Shown here: positions 13,172-24,535 of the stretch, one piece after another | How positions within the stretch are numbered: position 1 is the first letter of the stretch | Layout: every line of letters starts with the position of its first letter | Origin: Ciborinia camelliae | Lineage: Eukaryota; Ascomycota; Leotiomycetes; Helotiales; Sclerotiniaceae | Assembly (NCBI GenBank): GCA_025890175.1 | Contig: JANPYM010000002.1 | Coordinates: 3,893,996 to 3,957,995, forward strand | DNA: 64,000 bases | Direction of reading: 5' to 3' | The notes under the pieces: model-generated | What the model saw: only the letters and a program-made list of their open reading frames with translations | What the model was told of the DNA's origin: nothing | Database searches by the model: none | Program-made: the position numbers and the translations under genes

Positions 13172-14656
13172 ATGGCTGGTGGAATTCCAATCTCCACTAC
13201 CCCCCTCTCAACGGGTTTCCTTCGTGGAAAAGCTCTCATCTTCCCCCTCTCCCTCGTCATCTCCCTATTTTTCCTATGGGGTTTCTCTTATGGATTACTC
13301 GATGTTCTCAACAAACATTTCCAAACCGTTCTCGATATTACCAAACTTCAATCTACTGGTCTTCAAGTGGTGTACTTCGGTGGTGGTTATCTTCTCTTCT
13401 CTCCAATTGCCGCAGAGGTCATGAAGCGCAAGGGTTATAAGATTACTATCTTGATGGGTCTTTCACTTTACTCTCTTGGTGCTATTATGTTTTGGTAAGT
13501 TTTTATATTCCCTCGTAAATTCTATGATATATGGATCACACTAACATGATTTCCAAGGCCAACTGCTCATTTCTCCACATATCAAACTAGAATCTCCTCA
13601 TTTGGTGGGTTCTGTGCTTGCACATTGGTGATTGCATGTGGTCTCGCTACTCTCGAAACGGCCGCCAATTCGTATGCGGTTGTCATCGGTGACCCAGCAT
13701 CTGCATCCGCTCGTCTTCAATTCTGTCAATCATGGAATGGTGTCGCTTCCTTCATCGGTCCATTGATTGCCTCGAAATTTTTCTTCTCTGGCAAAAATGC
13801 TCACAATTTGACCAATGTTCAATTCGTCTATCTCGCCGTTGCATGCGCCGGTGTCGCCATCGGGGTTCTTTTCCTCGTCGCCAAACTCCCTGAAGTTTCG
13901 GAAGAGATGCTCGAATCTAGCACCGTCAAAACCGAAAACTTCGCCGTCGATGAGTTTGGAAATGAAATCGGTCAAGGGCCAATTCATAAGCAATACAACA
14001 TGATCTTTGCTTTCATTGCTCAATTCTGCTACGTTGGTGCTCAAGTCACGGTGGCATCATTCTTCATCAACTACGCTACGGAAAACGCAACTTTCACTTC
14101 ATCCCAAGCTTCCAACATGCTTTCTTACGCCCTGATTACTTTTACCGTTGGTCGATTCATCGCCACTGCTCTCGCAACCGTCTTTCAAGCCGATTTCCTC
14201 ATGATGATCTATTCCGTCTTCGCCATCATTTTCACAGCCGTCGTTGCTGCCTGGCATGGAAAGGGTGCAGTCATCATTCTCATCCTCCTATTTTTCTTCG
14301 AGGCCCCCATGTATCCTACTCTCTTCACCCTCGGCACCGCCAATCTCGGCCGTCACACTCGTCGCGGTGCGGGGATTCTCGTCATGGGTGTTTCCGGTGG
14401 TGCCGTCTTCCCTCCGATCCAAGGCGCCATTGCAGATGCCGCCAACACGCGCATCTCTTACATCGTCCCCTTGGTCGGTTTCGTTTATGTCCTTGGATAT
14501 GTCACTTTCCATTGGATTCGTCATGGAAGACATATCTTGAGAGTTAAGGATGTTGTGGCCGCGGGATCGGAAGGTGGTGCGTTGGGGGGTGTCGTGGCAA
14601 ATGTTCATTATGATGCGGATAAGGCGGTGAGTGTGGAACAGAAGGAAAATATTTAA
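13172..14656 (+). CDS. FHS-family (L-fucose permease-like) MFS sugar transporter
   Basis: Predicted to move a sugar by proton symport across the plasma membrane. There are two exons, 13,172-13,494 and 13,558-14,656, giving 473 aa. The 63-bp intron has GTAAGT, a CTAAC branch site and an AAG acceptor; the W codon is split across it. The first helix carries FLWGFSYGLLDVLNKHFQ, characteristic of the fucose/glucose-galactose permease group (MFS subfamily FHS). About twelve hydrophobic segments follow, with a charged central loop near residues 250-275 (EEMLESSTVKTENFAVDEFG) and a hydrophilic tail. The ATG lies in a good context (CAAAATGG) after a pyrimidine-rich leader. Family assignment is strong; the substrate (fucose, galactose, glucose or other) cannot be read from sequence. 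Confidence 0.9.
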
Positions 14657-15620
14657 ATCGGGTACTAGGTGCTAGGTGATCGGTGATCGGTTTCTCTTGT
14701 TGTTCTGGGAATGGAATGGATTGGTGTTTGGGATGCATGTATGCATACATGGTACTGGGCATGGAAACGGAATGGAAACGGAGTGGAAACGGAATGGAAA
14801 TCATGATGATGTGATGGGTGGAGATGAACTTATTACTTACTTACTGCTGTATATATACACGCTTTTTTACTTGTTTATAACTCACTACATGGTATTCTCT
14901 CTCTGTCTGTCTCTTCTCCTTCTTATATGAGATGAGATTGGGTGGATGGATGGATATCCTACGATACGATATGAAAAGAATACGATATAATATGGAATAC
15001 TTATTATTTTCAAATTTTGGGATTGATTGTTATCTACAATTATGATTATATGTATATGTATATGTATACGTTTTCTTCCACTGGCATGGCATGGCACACT
15101 GTACACTACTACTCTACTCTACCTCTCCCCTCCTCCCCCCTCTCCCTCCTTTCTACCAATATCAATACCAATAGTCCTCATTCTCCCATACAGAGTACTC
15201 CTGTCTGTATATGTATATAATAATACCTAGGTACCTAGAAAGTCTGATTTTCAAATATAGATATATTCTTGTCAGATTTATATCGAGGGAGGGAGAGGGG
15301 AGAAGGGAGAGGGGAAAAGGGGGGTAGGTCCGGGGAGTGATTGACGGATTGATGTTAAAAGTAAATTTATATTCATATACAATATAAATATCATACAAAT
15401 AAATCAACATGTTTCTTCCAATGGCAGGTCAAATGAAATGATCCCGGTAAGGTTTACTAGATAATTACTTAGGTATGAGATGATGTACTATAAATCAAGA
15501 TAAATCAAGATAAATCATAAATATTGAGAAACATGATAGATAGAAAAGGACTCCAATATTTTACCCCCTCCCATCCCATTCCTCGAATTCGATTCCTTTA
15601 TGAATAATTAAAATATACTC
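14657..15620. other. Intergenic, convergent 3' regions
   Basis: About 1 kb lies between the 3' ends of the permease and the minus-strand kinase. It contains ATGGAAACGG repeats (14,760-14,800), pyrimidine runs and the palindrome TACCTAGGTA at 15,224. No gene was recognised. Confidence 0.5.
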
Positions 15621-17727
15621 TTAAAAAGACTTCTTTCCTCCCCCCTGACTCCCACCCGGACTCGGCACACTAATCCTCGCCTCCTCCAAAAGTTCCCGAT
15701 AAAGTTCCGGTTTCTCCACAATCAACTCCTTCAACCACTGCGCATTATCCTCATCATCCCCCAGTTCCCACTCCTCCAACGGAATACCAAATCGAATTTT
15801 CCGATCCTTCTCCACCCACATCAGCGCCGCCTCGCGATCCTCAATATCCTCTTCCTCCTGCTGTTTCTGCACCAATTTCTTCATTTCCTCCTCCCATCCA
15901 CCGGCTACCAAATGGCGAATGCGGTCGGGCGGAAACTCGTGCTTGACGACGAATTTTTCATCTTGAATCCAGGAGGGGAGTTGGCGGAAAAAGAACTGTC
16001 GTCGCCTATCGAAAGATTTCTCGAGTTGTTTGCTAAATGGCCCGGAACTGGGTCGTTTTTCTCTTTCTATGTGTAATGCGGTTCGGACGGCTTTATCCAA
16101 TGTCTCGCTATATATACCCTCCAAATGACGCACTCTCTCGGGGTTTTTCTTCTGTCTCCTCTCCCTCTCCTTTCTCTCCTCGCGACTCTCTCCTTTCTTC
16201 GTTCCATCCTCCTTCACCCCGTCTTCTTTCGGGGGCGTCGGCGCGAACCCTCGCGTTCCTAATACGTGCATCATGGCCCCCACACACCATATATCCGTCT
16301 TCACATCATATGCTTCATCCTCGGGCGGATCCCCCCACACAAAATCCAAACCCTCCTCCTCCCCCACATCCACATTCCCCCCGGGCGGTAGAAAATTCGC
16401 CTCCCCGAAATCCCCCACCTTCACATCCGGATAACAAGTCTTCCGATCCTTCCCCGCGGGCCACTTCAAAAAAACATTCTGCGGTCCCAAATCCATGGTA
16501 AGAATCATCGCCCTCCCCTTCTGATCAACCTTCTCCCCAGATTCCCCCTCATTATGCAAAAACGCCAGCGCCCCCATCAACTGAGAAAAAATATGCCACA
16601 GAAACAATTCCGGCGGGTGTCTCCGAATCGGCAACTCGATCAATGGTAATTCCTCCACTTTCCTCCATCGTCGCCCCATGTTCATGATCTCAATATCCCG
16701 ATTCTGCACCACGCATCGCGCATGGTGTTCATAACCCACGCCATAGCCTTTGATGACCTGCGACAAATCACCACCATCGCAAAACTCGAAGAAGCTCGCA
16801 AACATGGGCACGCCTTTCTCCTCATCATCGAGCACGGCGGTGAAATCGAGAAATGCCTCCAGGGCGCAGATGTTCGGGTGTCCGGATCGGATGTAGCGCA
16901 GATACGTGCGGATCTCGCGGGATCGCTTCGAGAGCAGGTTGAGCGCGGCGACCTTCGTCGGCGACGCGATGCTGGCTTCCGAGGATGGCGTGATGGGCGG
17001 CGTGTGTTGTTGCGGGTCGTAGTCTGCTGCGCGCGGACTGGGGGGCTGGCCACGTTTTTCGCGCGACGTGCGCTGTTCGAGGGTTTCGGATTGGATTTTC
17101 GCGGCGAAGTCGGTTTTGGTGGATGGGTTGTGCACGAGATCTAGATGGGTGGAAAGTAAATTAATATGGTTAGTTAGGCTACTTTTGTTTTATGGAGTGG
17201 AGGGGACTTTTGGGTCTGATCTTTGGAGTTGTGTGTTTGGGGTGGGTTGATCATTACAAGGAAGGGGTAGCGAAGCGAAGCGAAGCGTAGAGAGTGAGCT
17301 GGCTGGTTTCCAGTGCTGAATCTGGATTGCTTGATAGACTCGACTCCACTGGATGTGAATGAAACCTATAGGATAGGATATTCAAATGAGGGGAATATAT
17401 TCCATCCCAAATGTATCAATTACCCATCCAGATTTCTCTCTTCTCTCTCACCCCCCCTCCCCTTCCTTCCCCCCTCCCTTCTCCCCCAAAAAAAACAAAA
17501 CATAAAAAAGAAAAACATACAAACACTCCCAAACCCACCAACACCAATAATCCCCTTCCAAAGCAACGTGTCCAAGTCAATCTTTGGATCCGGCCGCCAT
17601 TTATTTCTGCGGATGGTTTTTGGTTGTGCGGGGGTGTCGGTGGTCGCGTCGCCAAAGAGCGCCCGCTGGTAGTTTACCAGGCGGTTTTCGGATTCGCCGA
17701 TGTCGGTTGGGCTGAGTTTGGGGGCAT
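15621..17727 (-). CDS. Divergent protein kinase, start codon out of frame by one base
   Basis: Two exons on the minus strand: about 17,727-17,521 and 17,140-15,621, with a 380-bp intron (GTATGT donor, CTAAC branch, CTAG acceptor). Splicing is supported because it joins the glycine loop GVGGFGSVY to the beta-3 strand FAAKIQ. Later motifs are HPNI, a degenerate catalytic loop MDLGPQN (HRD histidine and arginine absent, lysine replaced by glycine, aspartate and asparagine kept) and DFG in VGDFGEAN. The C-terminus is acidic and glutamate-rich. No in-frame ATG precedes the glycine loop before a stop. The natural-looking ATG at 17,727 is followed by five C residues, and six would put it in frame, giving about 575 aa. 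This is either a real frameshift, a homopolymer sequencing error, or an unseen upstream exon. Substrate unknown. Confidence 0.75.
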
Positions 17728-19515
17728 GGTTGGGGTTTTTGGAGGGGGGTGATGGTTGAGAATTATATATGTGTGTGTGTGTCTGTCTCCCTTTTTAAAT
17801 ACCAAACACCATAACACCATAACACTATCGCGTAAACCCACCCACCTACGATTTATCAACGTAGATATGATGTGATGTGATGGATACCGTACCTCAGGTA
17901 CCTAAGGTAGATACACCAAATAAAAAAACTAGGTAGTAATCAATGGGCAGCAAGCAAGTAAGTATGCGAATCGAATAGCCTGGCTAAGGCTGAGTACTTT
18001 CCTCGAGGTAGGTAGGGGGGTAGGTAGGTATCGTATCTATTTGGATCACTTCGTTTTCGATTCTTAAGTTCTCGTTGAGAGCTCTGGTAGCTGGGATGGC
18101 TTCAAGACTCCAATGCGATGTGCGATGGGATGGGATGGGAATGAATGCAAGACAAGGCAAGACAAGACAAGGGAAACGAGAGCTTCCATAGCTTAGATAG
18201 GTAGGAGGTACCTTAGCCCTGACTGACAATACTCGAGTGATGCATTAGAAATACTAATACCAATACGAACCAAGAAAGAAAGAAAGAAGAAAAAAAAAGA
18301 AAGAAAGAACAAAAGAAAGAATCGCATACGATGGATCTATCTATCTATCATCTTTGTGAACCCAGCTCCATGATTCTTATTCTGATTCTTATTCTTCAAA
18401 GCCCATTCGTGGGACGGGAAACAAAGAAAGCCGACGTGCAGGACCTTGGGGGTTTTCTTTCCGCATTTGTTCTTGTGTGTGAATGAATGAATGAATGAAT
18501 GTGGGAGGCAGAGGCAGAGCGAGGGGAGGTTGTGAGATTGATTATCAGTATACCAATTAGTAGGTACCTAACTGCACCCAAAATACTCAATCTGATCTCA
18601 TCACATGGAATACTCTATAGTATAGTATAGAGTGGAAGAGAAGAAATTTTCGTAGCATGTGGTGTGCAGAGTATAGAGTCATCATGTATTTCTATTAATT
18701 ATAGATATTTCAACGCGCACGAAATATGCAGACTATCATGATACTTTGAAAATCTATGGTATGGTATGGTATGGACCATTATCATCTAAGATATATTCAT
18801 TCATTTCATGTTCCTACCTACCTACCTAGGTAGGTAGATAATAGAGGGAGGCACTAGCCATTCCATTACAAAAAACCCCCAAAAGGAGAAAAGGAAGATT
18901 GATTAATTAATTAATCAATAAAAATTGATAATAGAAAAAACCCCAACTAATTATCATATCCAAGTAACAAGAGGAGGGAGGTAGGTACCTATTTTCATTT
19001 ATAAATGAGATCGGGCCCTTCAATTCATTAGGTACTTCGATCTCATCACGGCTATATCCCCTCTACCTAGGTAGGTAGATATCCATCAAATCCCTCTCTT
19101 CCTTTCCCTTCCCTCTTATCCCCCGCACCACCATCTCCTAAAAGCTTTTTTAGAAAAAGGGAGGAGAGGTCGTGGAAGTTATAATGCTGCCCTCCAGAGT
19201 CCATATCAGCCAGAGCCCTTTGAACTTTCAATTCAGTACACCTTCAAATAATTGAGTCCCCTACTAGTAGTTGAGTTAACCAAGTAAAAGCCTTCAGTAA
19301 TTGTATATATCCAGCCACAGGGAGCCCATCCATCATACAATGAATGACGTTGGATTTGTTTCGCATAGAGTGAGAAGATAAAGATAAAGATATCGCCAAA
19401 AGATAAGAGCCATGGGTGGGTTACAATCAATCCCCTTTCCCCCAAAAAATCCAGCAAAAAAAGGCAAAAAAAATCAACACGACAAAAACAAAAGATATGA
19501 TCCTCAAGAATCAAC
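17728..19515. other. Intergenic region
   Basis: About 1.8 kb without a recognisable gene. It holds a GT microsatellite (17,769-17,783), GAAA-rich runs near 18,270-18,320, an ATGA tetranucleotide run (18,482-18,502), and the 20-bp perfect palindrome CTACCTACCT/AGGTAGGTAG at 18,818-18,837. A second TACCTAGGTA lies at 19,064. Confidence 0.5.
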
Positions 19516-19587
19516 TGGACTAGCGGCGAATCGAACGCCGGACCTCTCCCATGCTAAGGGAACATTATACCACTAAACCACAAGCCC
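19516..19587 (-). tRNA. tRNA-Ala (anticodon AGC)
   Basis: On the minus strand a complete 72-nt cloverleaf can be folded by hand: acceptor GGGCTTG with CTAGTCC (one T-T mismatch), D-arm GTTTAGTGGTATAAT, anticodon stem TTCCC/GGGAG around loop TTAGCAT, and a perfect T-arm CGGCG-TTCGATT-CGCCG. The anticodon is AGC. The G3-U70 wobble pair that marks alanine tRNAs is present. There is no intron. The discriminator base is A. Confidence 0.9.
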
Positions 19588-21161
19588 CGTGTTATTTTGT
19601 GAGAGTTATGTGGGCAATAAAAAATATATAGATGGGAGTGGAGATGGATGTAAGGAATCTCAAGGTGGGGTAGAATGAAAGAAAGAAAGAAAAAATAGTG
19701 GACTCTGTTCGGTCGGAGCTGGTCCGTTCCTCCCGCTCGTTGGTCAACCTTAACCCGGCCGGTTCTTTAGCTTATCGGGTGGGTGGGGTGGATCCATGTA
19801 ACTTGATGTGGAATGTGGATTTGTATTGATATATTGCGGAGCTAGCGTGGTCGGTAAGTGAGGTATGGATAGGAGTAGTCATCTACTGTAAGTATAACAA
19901 TATACTTTTCCGAACATGAATAACACGGAGTAATGTAGGTTCCGTGTGGATAAACTTCGGTATAAAATTTTGTATGAGGAATCTCGCTTATATTTCCTAA
20001 TGTGGAAGATTTCCTATTACAGAAAGCTCGACTAAAAATAAGAAACGTTTATGGTTATAGTAGTTTATTATAATAGTCTATAGATTATTATATTATGGTA
20101 TAGTAGATGATAGATGATATAGTAACAATTGATTAAGTGTGCTTTTCCGTTGGTTTTTCAGCTCGAAATCCTTCAAATTTATAATATATATATATAAAGT
20201 AGTAGGTTTTGATCGGAAAATTGATAGGCCCGATCCGAAATAAGCAATTTTGAAGAAGTTGTTGAAGTTTTCATAATTAAATGATTTAATTGGATAATAG
20301 GGGTAGCGACAGCGAGGTCTATATATCTACCCCACTTACGAATCTACGAACCTACAACCTACGAACCTACGAACCTACAAACCTACGAACCTACGAACCT
20401 ACGAACCTTAATTATAGGTAGGTTTTTACGGTACTATTAATAGCTTATTTATAACCTTTTTCGACACCCTCTCTTTTGCGATAGGCTTGTTCCTGACTAT
20501 AGTATACATTCTCAAAATCAGGACCTTGAAAGTTCCTCTTCCTCCTCCCCCCCCAACAACAATGCAAATATTAATGCTCCAAGTATAATATCAAATAAAT
20601 CATAAACTCTCGTCACCGCTCGTATTATAAATAAGAAAAGGATACTTTAAAATTTATATTAAAAATATACTTCCCTCCTTCAGACATATTACTCAAATCC
20701 CAATACACCCTTCAAGTCTCAACTCAAACCTATATCTAGATGTACTTCACCAGCAAAATAGCCTAGAGATTTTTCCGATACAATACAATAAGAATAAAAA
20801 TACAGTAACAATAACAATCTCCCACTAGCGACTTGATTATACATTTACCCTTACTTACCTTCGTGCCTACAGTAAATAAGTCACTGAAATTTTACAAAAC
20901 TCAAACCGCACATAAAAAAGATTACGGCACCACCTCGAGACTCGAAGGAATCCGTCAACTACGGTACTAATAAAGATGCATCTCCACTTCCAACGTTCTA
21001 GAAATTCAACGCTATACTAACGAGTACCAATAAATTTAAAGTACCTATGTAGCCTCCAGAGAAAAAAGAATTTCCCAATCCAAGATCCTCCGCAACCCCA
21101 ACCCTCAAGAATTCCCCAGCCCTATCTCAACCCCACACCGTTGCTAGTAGTACCTCCCTAC
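19588..21161. other. Intergenic region
   Basis: About 1.6 kb with no gene recognised. It is AT-rich in the middle (20,000-20,300), followed by an octamer minisatellite (20,344-20,409) and by the 3' flank of the secreted-protein gene. Confidence 0.45.
20344..20409. repeat. Minisatellite with 8-bp unit GAACCTAC
   Basis: Eight or so tandem copies of an 8-base unit (CTACGAAC in another phase), with a few single-base variants. This is not the fungal telomere unit (TTAGGG). Confidence 0.8.
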
Positions 21162-21585
21162 CTAATGACATCTCGCACGATGCTCCGCTTCGAAAATGCT
21201 AGCACACTTGTATCCCGCATCACCATTCAAGTGACACGGCGTCCCGTATACTTTATTTTTCCCATCAGGGTCAACAGTGTACATAGTATTATCGTTGCGA
21301 ACGGCTTTGCCGCAGACGGTAGGACAGTCGAGGTTGCCGATATTAGGGTCCTGTTGTCATGTGTGAAATTAGCTCTGCTTTGCTTGGAATGGAGTAGATA
21401 GATAGGCGAGGAGATGGGTTAGGGTTATTGAAAATGCTGGAATGGTTGGTTGGCTTGTTTGTTGGTTTATTTACCTGATATACACAGCAATGCGATCCAT
21501 CGTGGAATAGACATTGACAATAAACGCAAGCTTGGACGCTGATGACGGAAATGAGGAGCAGAGCGATGGAAATGAATTTAACCAT
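21162..21585 (-). CDS. Small secreted cysteine-rich protein (candidate effector)
   Basis: Two exons on the minus strand, 21,585-21,475 and 21,350-21,162, joined in phase 0 (CAG/GTAAAT donor, ACAACAG acceptor), give 99 aa. The N-terminus is a clear signal peptide (MVKFISIALLLISVISVQA) with likely cleavage after Ala19. The mature 80 residues carry ten cysteines at positions 20, 23, 25, 33, 34, 46, 50, 76, 86 and 98, enough for five disulfides. Short, secreted and cysteine-rich is the usual description of fungal apoplastic effectors or antimicrobial proteins. I recognise no named family. The reading frame stays open across the intron for a while, which would hide the true second exon. Confidence 0.75.
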
Positions 21586-23046
21586 TTTGAGGATTGGATT
21601 AGACGATGCGATTTAAAAGGAGTGTGTGGTTGGTGGTTGGTACCTAGTAGTAGGCAGTTGATCGTTTTGATAAAGCGAGTGATTTCAGTGGGATAATTAT
21701 TACATCGATCGAAATGATGAGACAAACTTATCCTCAGTATAAGTACCTAGGTAATGTCTCTTGATTTATACTTTTTACCTTCTATTATTTGCAAGTACTA
21801 TATTTGCCATACTGAACTCATTAAGCTCTCATACTTTTATTTCAGCAAAAGCCTTGTTAACTGAAATTGGATTTTAAATTAATTTGATGGACATTTTACA
21901 TTCACAAACTTGGCAATCTCTTGTTTCATCTCACATATGGCATAGTATTACTGTATAGTAATAAGTACAGTAGCAACTTCCTTCTACTTCTGTTACTATT
22001 GAAATTTACATGCATCGGCTTTCCTTTTATATAGATACATACCTACATTATACTCCAATGTTTGGCCTTATCTTATTACCTATTATATATATTCTACTTA
22101 AGGAAGTTCGAGAAGACAATTAAAAATTAAAAATCTTTTAAGTTTTGTTACCGAACATTCTAGGAAGATATTGAAGACCAAGATCCAGATCGTTAATAAC
22201 CTTATGAATTACCAATTGCAGTATTCCCTCACTCGTCTGAATCATCCATATCACTTGTAGTAGGGAAACTAATCAGATATATAGAGTACTAAATCAAGCC
22301 ACAGGATTCAGGTAAAGTAAAATTTCATACAAACTATCATGCCTAGGCCCCTGCCCATTGAATGGCATGTAGCAAGTCACGTGATCACCTCCTCTAATCT
22401 GGTGATCTATCGAAGAGGATCCTTTCCTCTTCAGCATAGTTCTTTTATCTGATTGATACACAATGATGCGATTCCCATATGCTGACGTGACGCGTGTGAT
22501 ATATACTCAATAACCTATTCACCTAGATTAAGCGACCGGGTTAATCATTCAAATATACTGAACGTATCACTAGCATTATGAAGCTAATCCCGAAGTAAGC
22601 AAAATTGTATATATTTATATATAGTAAGGTTAGGAGAGGTAAGGAGACGAGCCAGGTATTATGGGAATGATATATACAGGGCGTCACATTAAGTTTGTAT
22701 GGAGTGAGGCCTGGCTGTTGAGTTCATAGTATTTCTTATGATGCAGAGGAGGGCGGAGCAGGATAGGGATTTGATGCGAATTCGCAGGTCAAGGTGACCA
22801 TGATGATTTGAAGATTAGAGAAGAGAAAATATGTGTTGTGATACTGAAGATTGAATTTTTCCAGACTTTCAGCGACGGATTATTCGTGGCGTAAATTGTA
22901 TAAATAGGCGCTTTAAATCAATTGGATATACAAATGAACTCCCTTCCACTCCATTATCCATCAACGCCATGATTGAGTTTCCATTGTCCAATCCCCAACT
23001 CATATATATCCTCATCAACATACATACATTACATATCGTAGACATA
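21586..23046. other. Intergenic region
   Basis: About 1.5 kb between the divergently placed 5' end of the secreted-protein gene and the 3' end of the PTH11-like gene. TACCTAGGTA occurs at 21,744. No other gene was recognised. Confidence 0.45.
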
Positions 23047-24535
23047 TCATACCATATCCTTACCAACAGCACTCGTTCTATTATACTCCACTTGAATACT
23101 AGTTGTCCTCAAGATTTGCCCATCCGGCCACGAAAGTAATTCGAACTCCCGGCTAACCCCTTCCTCGGGACTATGATTTCCACTCGCATTTCCATCTCCG
23201 TCCCCATCCCTTAAAGTCCTCTGATCGCTCCTCTCACTTGAACTTGGCACCTCTTCTAAATCTGGAAAGTGTGTGGTTTCCACCGGGCTATGCAGATTCG
23301 TCTTCGAATGATGGCTCGCACGTGGACCAAGAGTACTGGAAGAGCCTTTGGATGGGCTTTTCTTATGTCCAATCGCATTCCCAGATCTTGGGTTCCCACG
23401 TCCATCATCATCTGTTTGATTTCCAGTGAACCCGAGAATATGCCAACTTCGAAGAAGAGGACGGAGAGTGGCGATTGATGAAGCAGTTATGCCCAGGGAC
23501 ATCTCGATTGAGGACCAGAGAAAGACTGGAGCAATTGAAACTTTGGTGGGAGGAGATAGGTTAGTTAATGTAGGAAATAGAAGGGTGTATTGCTAGTTTC
23601 AATATATAAATTGCAAGTATGGATTGACTTACATAATGTATCTCTGACATGCAAGAAAGCTACCAGATACCTAAGACGTACGATCGTAGCCGAACTTGCA
23701 CTATTAAGAGAAAATCCCCTTGGTTAGCTTCCAATACTTCAAGACGACGAAATTGCTTCCTTACATGATTCCCAAACTTAGAATGATTATAACCGTAAAC
23801 TTCAACTGAGGACTCATCTTAATACCCCATAACATTGGTATTGGCAAAAGAGCAAAAAGCCAATCGAAGAAAATCGTCTCGGCAGAAATAGCATAGGCGA
23901 AATTCGTGATCAAGCGAGGATCTAAACATTTCCCTGTGGTCAATGGATCCCATACCGCCTTTAATGGTCTGCACTGTACGCATACTATGATGAATGTTAA
24001 GCATGTCCAAATCCATATTACAACAAGACTGGTCCATATGAAATATTTGTAAAATGGCTTGATGGAGGTGATCCGAAGTAGGAGAAGCCCGACACTCATT
24101 TTTATGACGGCTGTGCCAATAATGTACATTAATTCGAGGATAACTTGGTACTAAACTTGTTAATATCGTTCTATCCATTGACAGCTAACTTGGGGTACAA
24201 GTCTTGATACATACCTTTATACCATTGATTAACTGTTCATAAGTAAGTTCGTCGGCGTGCACCCCAATTCCATAGTTAACACCAATGAATCCAACAACCG
24301 ACATGATAGTAAAAATGACCTGCAAGTTTTCTTAGCCAGAGTTTCTTGAGAGGTTGAAATCATATCAGTATGTATATTCAAGTGTACTCACCAATGCAAG
24401 AAGCATCCAATAATCATCACTTCCAAAAGTCTTCGCAACAATTATCCTTGTATAACATCTCAAACTAACAGCGATCCATGTAAAAACCATACCTGCAGTA
24501 ACCACAATGATAAGGGGGATTTGGCCGTCCTTCAT
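23047..24535 (-). CDS. PTH11-like seven-helix membrane protein (fungal rhodopsin-domain family)
   Basis: Five minus-strand exons: 24,535-24,392; 24,319-24,215; 24,150-23,765; 23,700-23,633; 23,540-23,047. Together they total 1,197 nt and 398 aa, all with GT-AG borders. The N-terminal region has helices and a loop ending FGSDDYWML, a family hallmark. Later helices include MYIIGTAVIKMSVGLLLLRI, the loop CVQCRPLKAVWDP with conserved cysteine and W, ALLPIPMLW, and IASSATIVRLRYL, followed by the typical seventh-helix text IEMSLGITASSIATLRPLL. A hydrophilic, Ser-rich tail of about 130 residues follows. The family includes the Magnaporthe receptor Pth11, but most members are uncharacterised, so ligand and coupling are unknown. 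Another member begins at 63,350. Confidence 0.85.

Noticed and set aside
20344..20409. Telomere-like array
   Set aside because: Octamer GAACCTAC differs from the fungal telomere unit and lies inside normal sequence.
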